Source: Paenibacillus spongiae (GTDB lineage: Bacteria; Bacillota; Bacilli; Paenibacillales; Paenibacillaceae). Taken from it: 64,000 nucleotides of DNA. Below, piece by piece: positions 51,485-60,542 of the stretch. The stretch covers positions 2,188,501 to 2,252,500 of the forward strand of contig NZ_CP091430.1 in NCBI RefSeq assembly GCF_024734895.1, in the 5' to 3' direction. Both the position numbers and the translations under genes were made by a program. Each line of letters starts with the position of its first letter. Within the stretch, counting starts at the first letter, position 1. The notes under the pieces were generated by a model. The model had not been told where the DNA came from, ran no database searches, and saw nothing but the letters and a program-made list of their open reading frames with translations.

Positions 51485-51958
51485 ATAATCGAATCGACTC
51501 AAATCTCCATCGTTGTCGATGCGGATGCTTGTCCGGTCAAACGCGAAATTGTCGAAGCAGCCCGCATATGGTCCGTCCCGGTTCTGATGGTTGCCTCGTA
51601 CGATCATCATCTTCAGCCCGAGGACGGCGTGCAGGTCATACAAGTAGATCGGAGCGACCAGTCTGTAGATCTGTATATCTCCAACCATGTTTCCAAAGGG
51701 GATATTGTCATTACCCAGGATTTTGGACTGGCTACGATCGTGCTGGCCAAAGGGGCGATCGCGCTGTCGCCGCGAGGCCAGCAGTATGACAACGACAATA
51801 TTGATTTCTTGATGGAACGCAGGCATGAGCTTGCCAAGCGTCGTCGCAGCGGGGGCAGGACGAAAGGTCCGAAAGCGATGACCGGCGAGGATCGCGTCTG
51901 TTTTCAGCAAAAGCTGACAAAAGTTTTGAACAGTCGGCAGGAGAATCGTGAACATTAG
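51485..51958 (+). CDS. UPF0178 (YaiI/YqxD) family protein with a non-canonical or disrupted start
   Basis: The conserved N-terminus ISIVVDADACPVKREIVE (nt about 51503-51556), QDFGLA and SPRGQQYDNDNID place it in UPF0178, usually about 150 residues and resembling PIN/NYN-type nucleases. No ATG, GTG or TTG exists in frame between the stop TGA (51479-51481) and the conserved region. The first normal start is ATG 51587, which would delete the DADACP motif. GGTGATCT (51477-51484) is an excellent anti-16S match, so initiation at ATA 51485 or ATC 51488 is plausible. Alternatively the in-frame ATG-CGG-TGA at 51473 is an original start broken by a stop. It sits directly upstream of dnaG, as in Bacillus. 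Confidence 0.75.
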   Translation: MIESTQISIVVDADACPVKREIVEAARIWSVPVLMVASYDHHLQPEDGVQVIQVDRSDQSVDLYISNHVSKGDIVITQDFGLATIVLAKGAIALSPRGQQYDNDNIDFLMERRHELAKRRRSGGRTKGPKAMTGEDRVCFQQKLTKVLNSRQENREH

Positions 51959-51998
51959 CGAATAGTATTACGTGTCATTAGGATGAAGGTGAAGGTCG

Positions 51999-53843
51999 AT
52001 GGCTTACGATAAAATTCCGGATTCCGTTATTGAAGCGGTACTTCGGCATCATGACATTGTAGAAACAGTCGGTAAGTACGTTCATCTTTCCAAGCAAGGC
52101 AAATATATGAAGGGCTTATGTCCGTTTCATTCGGAGAAGACGCCATCATTCACCGTAACGCCGGAAAAGCAAATTTTTTATTGTTATGGCTGCGGGAAAG
52201 GCGGCAATGCCATTAAATTCGTGGAGGAAATCGAAGAATATTCGTTTCCGGAGGCCGTCCGTCTTATGGCCGAAGACGCGGGAATCCCTTTCAGCGGGCC
52301 GTCCTCCGGCCGATCTTCCGCCGAAGACGGAGAACGCGAGAAGCTGATTGCCGCACATGAACTGACCGCTAAGTTTTATCATTATTTGCTGAAGAATACG
52401 ACGCACGGACAGGAAGCGATGAATTATTTGCGTTCCAGAGGCATTACAGACAAGCAAATCGATCAATTCATGATCGGCTATGCGCCTCCGGAGTGGGATA
52501 TGCTCGTGCGCTTTCTGGAGAAGCGTGAATTTAACGCGCAGCGGATGGAGAAAGGCGGCTTGCTTATTGCGAAGCAGGACGGGAGCGGTCATATCGACCG
52601 TTTTCGGGACCGCATTATGTTTCCGATCTGGAATCGGGACGGCAAAGTGATCGCTTTCGCCGGCCGTATTCTCGGAGAAGGGCAGCCGAAATATCTCAAT
52701 TCGCCGGAGACGATGCTGTTCAACAAGAGCCGAAACCTCTATAACTTCCATCAAGCCCGGGTCGTCATGCGAAAGAGCAGAAGGGTCGTTCTGTTCGAGG
52801 GATACATGGATGTTATCAAAGCATGGAGCGCAGGCGTGCATAATGGCGTTGCTTCTATGGGAACGGCCTTGACGGAAGAGCATGCCACGATGCTGCAGCG
52901 CAACGTGGAGGAAGCCGTCATCTGTTATGACGGGGACAACGCAGGTCAGGAAGCGGCATTAAAGACGATTCCCTTGCTTGAGAAGGCAGGGCTCCGGACT
53001 CAGGTTGCCGTGCTGCCCAGGGGGATAGATCCCGACGAATTTATCGAACGCAACGGAGCGCAAACGTTCATTCGAGAAATTATCGAGCATCCGGTATCGT
53101 CTGTGAAATTTAAACTAATATATGCCAAGAAAAACCATATACTCCTAGAAGAAGAGGGCCGGAAGAATTACTCGCTCGAGGCCGTGGGTATCATTGCAGA
53201 GCTTGATTCCCCGACGGAACGCGAGTTTTATCTGAAGGAGCTATCCCGCGAAGTCGATCTCTCCCTGGAGTCATTGAAGCAGGACTGTTATTTGGCCCGG
53301 GAGAAGAAACATAAATCGAAACCGCAAAGGGATAATAACGATAATTCGTGGAATAATGGTAGGAATGAAAACCGTCGTATGCCTTCGGCGCCTCCCATAT
53401 TGCCGGCATACCAAGTGGCGGAGCGGAGACTGCTCGCCCGTATGCTGCAGGACGGCGAGACGGCGCAGATGGTACATGATCAGCTCGGGGATGCTTTTAA
53501 CGTAGAGGATCACGCAGCGCTTGCTGCTTATTTATACGCTTATTATGCGCAAGGCCATGATCCGGATGTCAGCCGGTTTATCGCATCGCTCCAAGACGAT
53601 CGTCTTGAGCGGACAACCGCTTCGATTTTGATGACGGACGACGAGCTCCCTTTCGATGAGCACCTGCTGGGTGAGTACATCAGGGAAATACGCAAAGTGC
53701 CGAGATTTCGGGAAATCGAACAAAAGAGAGAAAAAATGGTGCGCGCAGAGCGATCCGGCGACATGATGTTGGCTGCACAAATTGCAAGTGAGATTATCGC
53801 CCTAGAGAGACAGCTTAAAGATCGGCATGATGATCGTTTCTAG
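51999..53843 (+). CDS. dnaG: DNA primase DnaG
   Basis: Synthesises RNA primers at the replication fork. The 614-residue protein has the N-terminal zinc finger (CPFHSEKTPSF with IFYCYGCGKGGN), the RNA-polymerase core with a TOPRIM domain (RVVLFEGYMDVIKAW and ICYDGDNAGQEA), and a C-terminal helicase-interaction domain preceded by an Asn/Arg-rich linker (RDNNDNSWNNGRNENRR). ATG 51999 follows GAAGGTGAAGG. With rpoD 18 bases downstream it forms the macromolecular-synthesis operon. Confidence 0.97.
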   Translation: MAYDKIPDSVIEAVLRHHDIVETVGKYVHLSKQGKYMKGLCPFHSEKTPSFTVTPEKQIFYCYGCGKGGNAIKFVEEIEEYSFPEAVRLMAEDAGIPFSGPSSGRSSAEDGEREKLIAAHELTAKFYHYLLKNTTHGQEAMNYLRSRGITDKQIDQFMIGYAPPEWDMLVRFLEKREFNAQRMEKGGLLIAKQDGSGHIDRFRDRIMFPIWNRDGKVIAFAGRILGEGQPKYLNSPETMLFNKSRNLYNFHQARVVMRKSRRVVLFEGYMDVIKAWSAGVHNGVASMGTALTEEHATMLQRNVEEAVICYDGDNAGQEAALKTIPLLEKAGLRTQVAVLPRGIDPDEFIERNGAQTFIREIIEHPVSSVKFKLIYAKKNHILLEEEGRKNYSLEAVGIIAELDSPTEREFYLKELSREVDLSLESLKQDCYLAREKKHKSKPQRDNNDNSWNNGRNENRRMPSAPPILPAYQVAERRLLARMLQDGETAQMVHDQLGDAFNVEDHAALAAYLYAYYAQGHDPDVSRFIASLQDDRLERTTASILMTDDELPFDEHLLGEYIREIRKVPRFREIEQKREKMVRAERSGDMMLAAQIASEIIALERQLKDRHDDRF

Positions 53844-53861
53844 GGAGGAGGGAGTCGGAAT

Positions 53862-54986
53862 ATGGCGAATGATCAACATACTGAATTGGATGCCGAGCAA
53901 AAGCTGGATCTTGTGAAAGAACAGCTGATTGAACAAGGGAAGAAAAGATCCTCCTTAACGTACAAAGAGATTATGGAGAAGCTTTCGCCGTTCGATCAGG
54001 ATCCGGAACAAATCGACGAGTTTTTCGAGCAGCTCGACGATCACGGCATTGAAGTGGTGAATGAAAGCGATGAGGATCACCCTGTGGGGAGGGACGATCA
54101 GGAACGCGAGCATGACGACTTCAATTTCGATGATGATTTGGCACTCCCGCCAGGCATAAAGATTAATGACCCGGTACGGATGTATTTGAAAGAAATCGGC
54201 CGCGTTCCGCTCTTGTCGGCGGATGACGAGGTGGAGCTCGCGAAGCGGATCGAGCAAGGCGACGAGGAAGCCAAACGGCGCCTGGCCGAAGCGAACCTGC
54301 GTCTGGTCGTCAGTATCGCCAAGCGTTATGTCGGCCGCGGCATGCTGTTCTTGGATCTTATCCAGGAAGGAAATATGGGTCTTATTAAAGCGGTTGAGAA
54401 ATTCGACCATACCAAGGGCTATAAATTCAGTACCTATGCGACATGGTGGATTCGTCAAGCGATAACACGCGCGATTGCGGACCAAGCGCGTACGATTCGT
54501 ATTCCGGTTCATATGGTAGAAACGATCAATAAGCTGGTACGCGTATCACGTCAGCTTCTGCAAGAGCTGGGACGGGAGCCAAGCCCGGAAGAGATAGCGG
54601 CCGAGATGGACTTAAGTACCGAAAAAGTAAGGGAAATTATGAAAATCGCACAAGAGCCGGTATCGCTTGAGACACCGATCGGTGAAGAGGACGACTCGCA
54701 TTTGGGTGATTTCATCGAGGATCAGGAGGCGCTTGCGCCGGCAGACGCGGCAGCATACGAACTGCTGAAGGAACAGCTGGAGGATGTGCTGGATACGTTG
54801 ACCGAGCGCGAGGAGAACGTGCTTCGACTGCGTTTCGGACTGGACGACGGCCGTACGCGGACGCTGGAAGAAGTAGGGAAGGTGTTCGGCGTAACCCGCG
54901 AGCGGATTCGCCAGATTGAAGCCAAAGCTTTGCGCAAGCTTCGTCATCCAAGCCGCAGCAAACGGCTTAAAGATTTTCTCGAATAA
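53862..54986 (+). CDS. rpoD: RNA polymerase primary sigma factor SigA (RpoD)
   Basis: The housekeeping sigma-70 factor, 374 residues. Region 1.1 is present ([23 protein letters not shown]). Region 1.2-2.1 [16 protein letters not shown], region 2.3-2.4 [32 protein letters not shown], region 3, and region 4.2 [27 protein letters not shown] are all intact. ATG 53862 follows GGGAGGAGGG. The short Bacillus-type spacer between regions 1 and 2 is used rather than the long proteobacterial one. Confidence 0.98.
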   Translation: MANDQHTELDAEQKLDLVKEQLIEQGKKRSSLTYKEIMEKLSPFDQDPEQIDEFFEQLDDHGIEVVNESDEDHPVGRDDQEREHDDFNFDDDLALPPGIKINDPVRMYLKEIGRVPLLSADDEVELAKRIEQGDEEAKRRLAEANLRLVVSIAKRYVGRGMLFLDLIQEGNMGLIKAVEKFDHTKGYKFSTYATWWIRQAITRAIADQARTIRIPVHMVETINKLVRVSRQLLQELGREPSPEEIAAEMDLSTEKVREIMKIAQEPVSLETPIGEEDDSHLGDFIEDQEALAPADAAAYELLKEQLEDVLDTLTEREENVLRLRFGLDDGRTRTLEEVGKVFGVTRERIRQIEAKALRKLRHPSRSKRLKDFLE

Positions 54987-54988
54987 AT

Positions 54989-55025
54989 GGAAGGACCTTT
55001 CTGCGGGAGCGGCGAGGTCTTTTTT
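54989..55025 (+). terminator. Probable terminator after rpoD
   Basis: AGGACCT pairs with AGGTCTT (7 bp including wobble) across a 16-base loop, ending in TTTTTT. It lies directly after the rpoD stop. Confidence 0.55.
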
Positions 55026-55061
55026 CCATCATCATCGCGCGACCGAAAGGAACGTCCCGAC

Positions 55062-55889
55062 ATGGATCAGGATCGACGCAAAGTTATTATCAGAGAGATC
55101 GAGCATTGGCAGCGCAGTAAGCTGCTCCCCGATCAATACTGCGATTTTTTGTTGAATTTGTATCTGGAGTCGGGAGAAGAGCGCGAGCCAGCAAATTTGA
55201 GCGGCAAAGCCGTTAAAGCGATCAAACTTGCGACGTGGAAGCACTGGCTCCTTGCTTTTGGAATTTTTTCCTTGATTTGTTTTGTTGTACTTTATTTTAG
55301 CGTTTTTCACCCGGTATTGCAAATCGCGGTATCGATCTCCGGTGTGCTTCTGCTGCTTCTGCTCGGACAGCGATACCGCGCCAAGAACGAGTCAGCCGGG
55401 CTCGTATTAATCGGGACAGGCATGCTGCTGATGCTTGGTTCAGGCCTCTACATGCTGAAGCTGCATGAGCTGGAAAACTGGGGCTGGAAGGCCGGTCTTC
55501 TTGCCTTCTGTGCATTGTTCTGGGTCGTATTCGGAATTGCGGCGCGTATTCCCATTCTCCATCTTAGCGGATGGATCGCTTCCTTTCTCGTGTATGCCTG
55601 GCTGCTGTCGAATAATACGAACGAGCCGGAATGGTATGAGGTGCAGCTCTATTGGCTGCCGGCCTCTTTTGTATTCTGTTGGTGCAGCTGGTATTTCCAC
55701 CGATGGTCGAGACCGGTATCGGCTGTATTGTTTGTCGCCGGCGCATTGATCTGGTTCATGCCGGAGCTGTATGCCAAGTTGTTTGTGGAAGAGTGGCTGT
55801 GGCTTCAGCTGCAGCTAATTGTCAAAATCATGGCGGGAGGGGTCATCCTCTTCGCGCTTCGAAAAAAATGGATTGCGTGGGTTGCCTGA
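55062..55889 (+). CDS. Hypothetical polytopic membrane protein, 275 aa
   Basis: The N-terminal 60 residues are cytoplasmic and helical (DQDRRKVIIREIEHWQRSKLLP, then YCDFLLNLYL), followed by about eight to nine transmembrane helices. No transporter or enzyme motif is recognised. The N-terminal pattern resembles DUF2157-like membrane proteins, which is only a suggestion. ATG 55062 has GAAAGGA about 11 bases upstream; the open frame extends to 54987 through the terminator. trmK follows with a one-base gap, so the two are cotranscribed. Confidence 0.82.
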   Translation: MDQDRRKVIIREIEHWQRSKLLPDQYCDFLLNLYLESGEEREPANLSGKAVKAIKLATWKHWLLAFGIFSLICFVVLYFSVFHPVLQIAVSISGVLLLLLLGQRYRAKNESAGLVLIGTGMLLMLGSGLYMLKLHELENWGWKAGLLAFCALFWVVFGIAARIPILHLSGWIASFLVYAWLLSNNTNEPEWYEVQLYWLPASFVFCWCSWYFHRWSRPVSAVLFVAGALIWFMPELYAKLFVEEWLWLQLQLIVKIMAGGVILFALRKKWIAWVA

Positions 55890-55890
55890 A

Positions 55891-56676
55891 ATGATTAAGT
55901 TATCGAAACGGTTGCAAACGATTGCGGACCGGGTATCCGCTGGATCGCGCGTTGCGGATATCGGCTCGGATCATGCCTTACTGCCGGTTTATCTCATCCA
56001 ATCCGGTCAAATTCCATCCGCTATTGCCGGTGAGCTGAATGCGGGGCCATGCGATGCGGCGCGCAAGCAAACAGCAGATGCCGGATTGACGGGCCAAATA
56101 TCCGTCCGGCAGGGCGACGGATTATCCGTCCTGCAGCCCGGTGAGGCGGACACCGTCACGATTGCGGGCATGGGCGGCAGCCTGATGGCCGAGATTCTGG
56201 AAGGCGGATACCACAGCGGCAAGCTGGCCGGCGTGCAGGAGCTGGTGCTGCAGCCGAACGTTGGGGAAGATATCGTTCGGAGATGGCTTGTCCGCCGCGG
56301 CTGGGTATTGACGGATGAAGCCATTATTGAAGAAGATGGCCGAATTTACGAAGTGCTGAGAGCAGTGAGCGTGGCGGATGCCGAAATCCGCAATATTGTG
56401 GTTTACGATCTGTCGGCCGTGCCGCTGCAAACCATGGATTCCTATGTGAAGGCAGGCTGGCTATACCGGATGGGTCCGCACTTGCTGCGGAAGCCGAGCG
56501 GGTTATTGATGAAGAAATGGGAGCTGGAGCATCAGAAGCTGGAGCGCATACGCCGTCAGGTTTCGTTATCGGACTCGCCGGAATCCCGGGAGAAAGAGGC
56601 GGCCCTCCGCAATGAAATGAATCAAATCAAGGAGGTGCTTGCATGTTTGCCCACGGACAAACCGTCGTTCAACTAA
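55891..56676 (+). CDS. trmK: tRNA (adenine22-N1)-methyltransferase TrmK
   Basis: Methylates N1 of A22 in tRNA. The 261-residue protein has LSKRLQTIADRVSAGSRVADIGSDHALLPVYL (SAM-binding loop) and VTIAGMGGSLMAEILEGG, LQPNVGEDIVRRWL, the COG2384 pattern; a C-terminal coiled coil follows. ATG 55891 gives the family start MIKLSKRLQ; the frame is open further upstream only inside the preceding gene. The 3' end overlaps nif3 by 34 bases, and the nif3 SD (AAGGAGGTG) lies inside trmK. The trmK-nif3 pair is standard in Firmicutes (yqfN-yqfO). Confidence 0.95.
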   Translation: MIKLSKRLQTIADRVSAGSRVADIGSDHALLPVYLIQSGQIPSAIAGELNAGPCDAARKQTADAGLTGQISVRQGDGLSVLQPGEADTVTIAGMGGSLMAEILEGGYHSGKLAGVQELVLQPNVGEDIVRRWLVRRGWVLTDEAIIEEDGRIYEVLRAVSVADAEIRNIVVYDLSAVPLQTMDSYVKAGWLYRMGPHLLRKPSGLLMKKWELEHQKLERIRRQVSLSDSPESREKEAALRNEMNQIKEVLACLPTDKPSFN

Positions 56677-57764
56677 TGGAGCAGCTGGCGCCGAAGCATT
56701 ATGCGGTGGAAAATGACAAGATCGGCCTGCAGCTGGGCACGCTGCAGAAAGAAATCAAGAAGGTTCTGATCGCCTTGGACGTTACGGATGAAGTCGTCGA
56801 TGAAGCCATTGAAATAGGCGCGGAGCTCATTATTGCCCATCACGCGATTATCTACCGTCCGATCGCCAAGCTCGATACGTCCACACCGGCAGGAAAGCTG
56901 TATGAAAAGCTGATCAAGCACGATATTGCCGTCTATATTGCGCATACGAACCTGGATGTTGCCGAAGGCGGCATCAATGATTGGATGGGCGATTTGATCG
57001 GCATGGCCAAGGACGGTCGCGCATGTCTGGAGGACGTGCACACAGACAAGCTTTATAAGCTGGTCGTGTTTGTGCCGCAGAGCCATCACGAGCAAGTGCT
57101 GCAGGCGCTATGGAAGGCAGGCGCGGGCGGTATCGGGGGATACAGCTGCTGCAGCTTCAATATTGAAGGAACAGGGACGTTCTTGCCCAAAGAAGGCGCA
57201 CAGCCCTTCATTGGCGAGGAGGGGCGGATGGAGCGCGTTGCGGAAATCCGGATCGAGATGATCGTTCCCTACAGCGTACACCGGCGCGCCGTTCAAGCGA
57301 TGCTCAAGGCGCATCCGTATGAGGAAGTGGCGTACGATCTCTATCCGATTGATCTGAAGGGGCGTACCTTTGGACTTGGGCGCGTCGGCAAGCTTGGCGA
57401 GCCGGTTAAGCTGAGCGAGCTCGCCGAGAACGTAAAGGCTGCCTTCGACGTTCCGGTCGTCCGTGTCGTGGGCGATACGGATCGAATGATCCGCAAAGCG
57501 GCTGTACTCGGCGGTGCCGGAGCCAAATATGTCCGTCATGCTTCCTTCGCAGGAGCAGACGTTCTTATTACGGGCGATATCGACTATCATACCGCACATG
57601 ATGCCATCGCGGCGGGGATGACGATTATAGACCCGGGCCACAATATCGAGAAAATTATGAAACCGCGCGTAGCGGAATGGCTGAACCGCGAGCTTGCGGA
57701 ACGCAAGTATGATACGATTGCCGCAGCGTCGGCTATTTCTACGGAACCGTTTCGGTTTATTTAA
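56643..57764 (+). CDS. Nif3-like dinuclear metal center protein (YqfO)
   Basis: A 373-residue Nif3/DUF34 protein. The two halves of the Nif3 domain carry metal ligands in LIIAHHAIIYRP, YIAHTNLDVAEGGIND and, near the C-terminus, TGDIDYHTAHDA. Between them sits the PII/CutA-like insert of the Firmicutes form (YKLVVFVPQSHHEQVLQALWKAGAGGIGGYS). Its biochemical role is not settled; some relatives are GTP cyclohydrolase-like. It overlaps trmK by 34 bases. Confidence 0.94.
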   Translation: MFAHGQTVVQLMEQLAPKHYAVENDKIGLQLGTLQKEIKKVLIALDVTDEVVDEAIEIGAELIIAHHAIIYRPIAKLDTSTPAGKLYEKLIKHDIAVYIAHTNLDVAEGGINDWMGDLIGMAKDGRACLEDVHTDKLYKLVVFVPQSHHEQVLQALWKAGAGGIGGYSCCSFNIEGTGTFLPKEGAQPFIGEEGRMERVAEIRIEMIVPYSVHRRAVQAMLKAHPYEEVAYDLYPIDLKGRTFGLGRVGKLGEPVKLSELAENVKAAFDVPVVRVVGDTDRMIRKAAVLGGAGAKYVRHASFAGADVLITGDIDYHTAHDAIAAGMTIIDPGHNIEKIMKPRVAEWLNRELAERKYDTIAAASAISTEPFRFI

Positions 57765-57869
57765 CTGAAGCTGCAGGCAAAATGTTCTTGTAATCGGTGC
57801 CGATCCCGGATTTCCTTGAAGACGGACAGAAGGGATTGGCGTTTATTGCTTATAGAGGAAGCTGCCTGC

Positions 57870-57898
57870 TTGAGCTTTCGCCGCATTCCTAGTATACT
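57870..57898 (+). promoter_or_regulatory. SigA promoter of rnpB
   Basis: TTGAGC (57870-57875), 17-base spacer, TATACT (57893-57898). Initiation about 7 bases downstream would begin close to the 5' strand of helix P1. Confidence 0.75.
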
Positions 57899-57909
57899 AG
57901 CTAATGCAC

Positions 57910-58320
57910 CGGAAAGTTTGACAGACAATCGCTGGCGGCTTAACAGCCGCGAGAGGAAAGTCCGGGCTCCATAGGGCAGGGATGCTGGATAACGTCCAGT
58001 CGGCGCGAGCCGAAGGATAGTGCCACAGAAATGGACCGCCGATGGCCGGCTTCGCGCCGGCACAGGCAAGGGTGGAACCGTGGTGTAAGAGACCACGAGG
58101 ACCGTTGGTGACTTCGGTCCTGGTAAACCCCATCTGGAGCAAGACCTAAGAGAACGCTGCGGCTTCGAGCCGCACCCTTGCCCGGGGAGCGTTCGGGTTG
58201 GTCGCTTGAGCTTGCCAGCAATGGCCGGCCTAGATAGATGATTGTCGCTTCATGCGTGGGAGGGTCGTTCCCGTTAATACCACTAGAAGTACAGAACCCG
58301 GCTTACGGCAAACTTTCCGT
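57910..58320 (+). ncRNA. rnpB: RNase P RNA (M1-like, class A appearance)
   Basis: The catalytic RNA that matures tRNA 5' ends. CGGAAAGTTTG (57910-57920) pairs with CAAACTTTCCG (58309-58319) as helix P1. Universal blocks are present: GAGGAAAGTCCGGGCTCC, ATAGGGCAGGG, CCACAGAAATGGACCGCCG, AGGCAAGGGTGGAACCGTGG, GTAAGAGACCAC, GGTAAACCCC, GGAGCAAGACC and CCTAGATAGATGATTG. These match the ancestral class A layout of Escherichia coli, including the GGAGCAAG block typical of P15-P17, rather than the class B RNA of Bacillus subtilis. The sequence between nif3 and the protease gene is otherwise non-coding. Confidence 0.95.
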
Positions 58321-58344
58321 CACGTACTTTATTGAAATGAACCC

Positions 58345-58405
58345 AAAAAAGGCTGTTCCCGCTTCGTATCCGACTATGCCGGATCGATGCAGGAGCAGCC
58401 TTTAT
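58345..58405. terminator. Bidirectional terminator between rnpB and the S8 protease
   Basis: AAAGGCTGTTCC pairs with GGAGCAGCCTTT (one wobble), with an inner ATCCG / CGGAT stem. TTTATT follows on the plus strand and six T on the minus strand, so it can end both rnpB and the protease gene. Confidence 0.7.
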
Positions 58406-58445
58406 TCGTATAACATGACTTAAGGCTCGGCAGGATGGTTAGAGC

Positions 58446-60350
58446 TTATTTGCCGGAGATTTTGTTATACTTCTTGGCGATGGCAGCAAGCCGGTTCTCC
58501 ACCTGCTGGGGAAACCGCTGAAGCGATACGTTGGCGGACTGGCGGGCAGCGTTCAGTGCCTTCACGACATCGATTTGACCGTGTCCAAAATATTTATCCT
58601 TGCCCTTGGTGCCAAGGTCGTGAGCCGAATTCCGCATAATGTCCATCACCTGGGTGTTGGTCAGCTTAGGGTTGATGGAACGGATGAGCCCTGCGAGTGC
58701 CGCAACATGCGGACTGGCCATCGAAGTGCCCGATAATGCCGCATATTGGCTGCCAGGATAGGTACTGGCGATGCTCGCCCCGGGTGCAGCTACGTCGATA
58801 TAGTCTCCGTAGTTCGAGAACGACGATTTGGAGCCGTCGGGGTCGGTGGACGCAACGGCGAACACCTCCGGATAAGCGGCAGGGTAGCCGGGCCGTTCGG
58901 TATTGTCGTTGCCGCTGGCAGCGATGAGAACGACGTCGCGGTCGAACGCATACTTGATCGCGTCATGCAGAAATTCCGCTTCCGCATAGTTGCCCAGGCT
59001 CATATTGATTACCTTCGCGCCGTTGTCCGTGGCCCATATGATTCCCTCAGCCACAGAATAGGTCGACCCAGCGCCGCTGCTGTCAAGCACTTTGACCGGC
59101 AGCACTTTATTGTACCAGGACAAACCGGCCACGCCTTCGCTGTTGTTCACGACAGCCGCGATGATCCCGGCTACGTGAGTACCGTGTCCGACATCGTCTT
59201 CAGGCGCTTCGCCTGGGGTAACGATATTGGTCCCGGCATGGAGCTTGCCGGCTAGATCGGGATGATCGGTCTGCACGCCCGTATCCAAGACGGCCACCAG
59301 GACTTTATCGCTTCCCTTGGAGACGCCCCAGCCCTTCTCCGTCTCAATGACGGGAAGATTCCACTGATAATCGTGATATAGTACGTCGTTGGGTACTATC
59401 GGTGCAGCGCCTGCCGTTTCATTGGTAAGATACAGGTAATGCGGCTCGACATAATAGGGATTCCAATTTTTCTTGAAATAGTTCATCATGCTCTGGGCAT
59501 CTTTCCGCGTGGAACGGAACACATAGGTTTGCGTCTTCCCCAGCTTCCTGATTGACAAGGCGTCGATGGCATGCTTAATCTGGCTTAAATCCCGATCGGA
59601 CAGCTGATGTCGGAATTTCACAACGACCTCATTGATGTGGTAATGGCTGGCATTGCCGTTATCGTTCCCGTCCGTAACCGTCGTATCCTTCATCGTATTC
59701 GGGAGAACGGACTCGATCTTATACTTTCCTTCCATCGGATAAGGAACGATACGAAGGTTCCGGCGCTGATGGGCTTGAACATGATTGACGATGTCCTGAC
59801 GGATGACGCCGACGATGCCATCCCCGTTCTTCTTGCTGCCGGCTACGGTCAGTACGATATAGGGTTGTCCATTCAGCTTGACAGGTTCGGAGACGAACGA
59901 TTTCTTTTCGGCCAGATTTTTCTTGGCCTGGGCGATCTGTGCTTGAATTTCTTTATTGTCTTCTGCAGGTATTTTTCCGCGCTGTATGGCTTGCCCGTTA
60001 TGCTTCCAATAGACATATACCATTTGTTTATGCTTATCCATCATGCTTCGCAGGTCCGAATCCTTCGCGCCGCCGGTTCCGGACTTCGTCATCAGCTTCC
60101 GGAAATTCCGCGAGCATTCTGTCGTGCACAGCTTGGCCGTCGCATTCATATCCTGTTCGACCGACCTATGCTTCATCGCATGCTCTTGATTGGCGGCCGT
60201 CTTCTTAAGAGCGGCCTGATTGTACTGCGGCGGTTGTCCTTCATTCGGTTTGCTCGGCGCGCGTGTCCCTGATCCAAACCATGGCATAAAAGGAATGAGG
60301 AATGCGGCGACTGCAAGTGCCGTGAACCAGCCGATCCATTTACGTCGCAT
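58446..60350 (-). CDS. Secreted subtilisin-like S8 serine protease with long N-terminal region
   Basis: A 634-residue protein. An N-terminal hydrophobic segment (residues about 8-26, WFTALAVAAFLIPFMPWF) serves as signal or anchor. About 300 residues of pro-region follow, including a sensor-like part (VYVYWKHNGQAIQRG, QPYIVLTVAGS) and an inhibitor-type propeptide (EVVVKFRHQLSDRDL). The catalytic domain has Asp356 in VAVLDTGVQ, His389 in GHGTHVAG and Ser543 in GTSMASPH. Two cysteines in LCTTECSRN lie in the pro-region. ATG is the complement of 60348-60350. It is monocistronic and divergent from ypuI. Confidence 0.93.
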   Translation of the reverse strand: MRRKWIGWFTALAVAAFLIPFMPWFGSGTRAPSKPNEGQPPQYNQAALKKTAANQEHAMKHRSVEQDMNATAKLCTTECSRNFRKLMTKSGTGGAKDSDLRSMMDKHKQMVYVYWKHNGQAIQRGKIPAEDNKEIQAQIAQAKKNLAEKKSFVSEPVKLNGQPYIVLTVAGSKKNGDGIVGVIRQDIVNHVQAHQRRNLRIVPYPMEGKYKIESVLPNTMKDTTVTDGNDNGNASHYHINEVVVKFRHQLSDRDLSQIKHAIDALSIRKLGKTQTYVFRSTRKDAQSMMNYFKKNWNPYYVEPHYLYLTNETAGAAPIVPNDVLYHDYQWNLPVIETEKGWGVSKGSDKVLVAVLDTGVQTDHPDLAGKLHAGTNIVTPGEAPEDDVGHGTHVAGIIAAVVNNSEGVAGLSWYNKVLPVKVLDSSGAGSTYSVAEGIIWATDNGAKVINMSLGNYAEAEFLHDAIKYAFDRDVVLIAASGNDNTERPGYPAAYPEVFAVASTDPDGSKSSFSNYGDYIDVAAPGASIASTYPGSQYAALSGTSMASPHVAALAGLIRSINPKLTNTQVMDIMRNSAHDLGTKGKDKYFGHGQIDVVKALNAARQSANVSLQRFPQQVENRLAAIAKKYNKISGK

Positions 60351-60542
60351 CGTGATGAGTCCCTCCTAGTTAAGGTAGTGGTGCTTAAAGTACCTCGTGT
60401 ACGTTTCACGCTTAGAATGAGGTCGGCATCTCGAAAATATACGTCATATTGATCGAATCTGGAGTATCACTGACAAGCATTTTGTGGTACGATGTTCATG
60501 GTTTGAAATTTTTTTGTTTTGTAACGATGAAAGGGGATTTAT

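Noticed and set aside
57940-58221. Minus-strand ORFs within the RNase P RNA gene
   Set aside because: They lie on a structured RNA with complete conserved blocks; coding is not credible.
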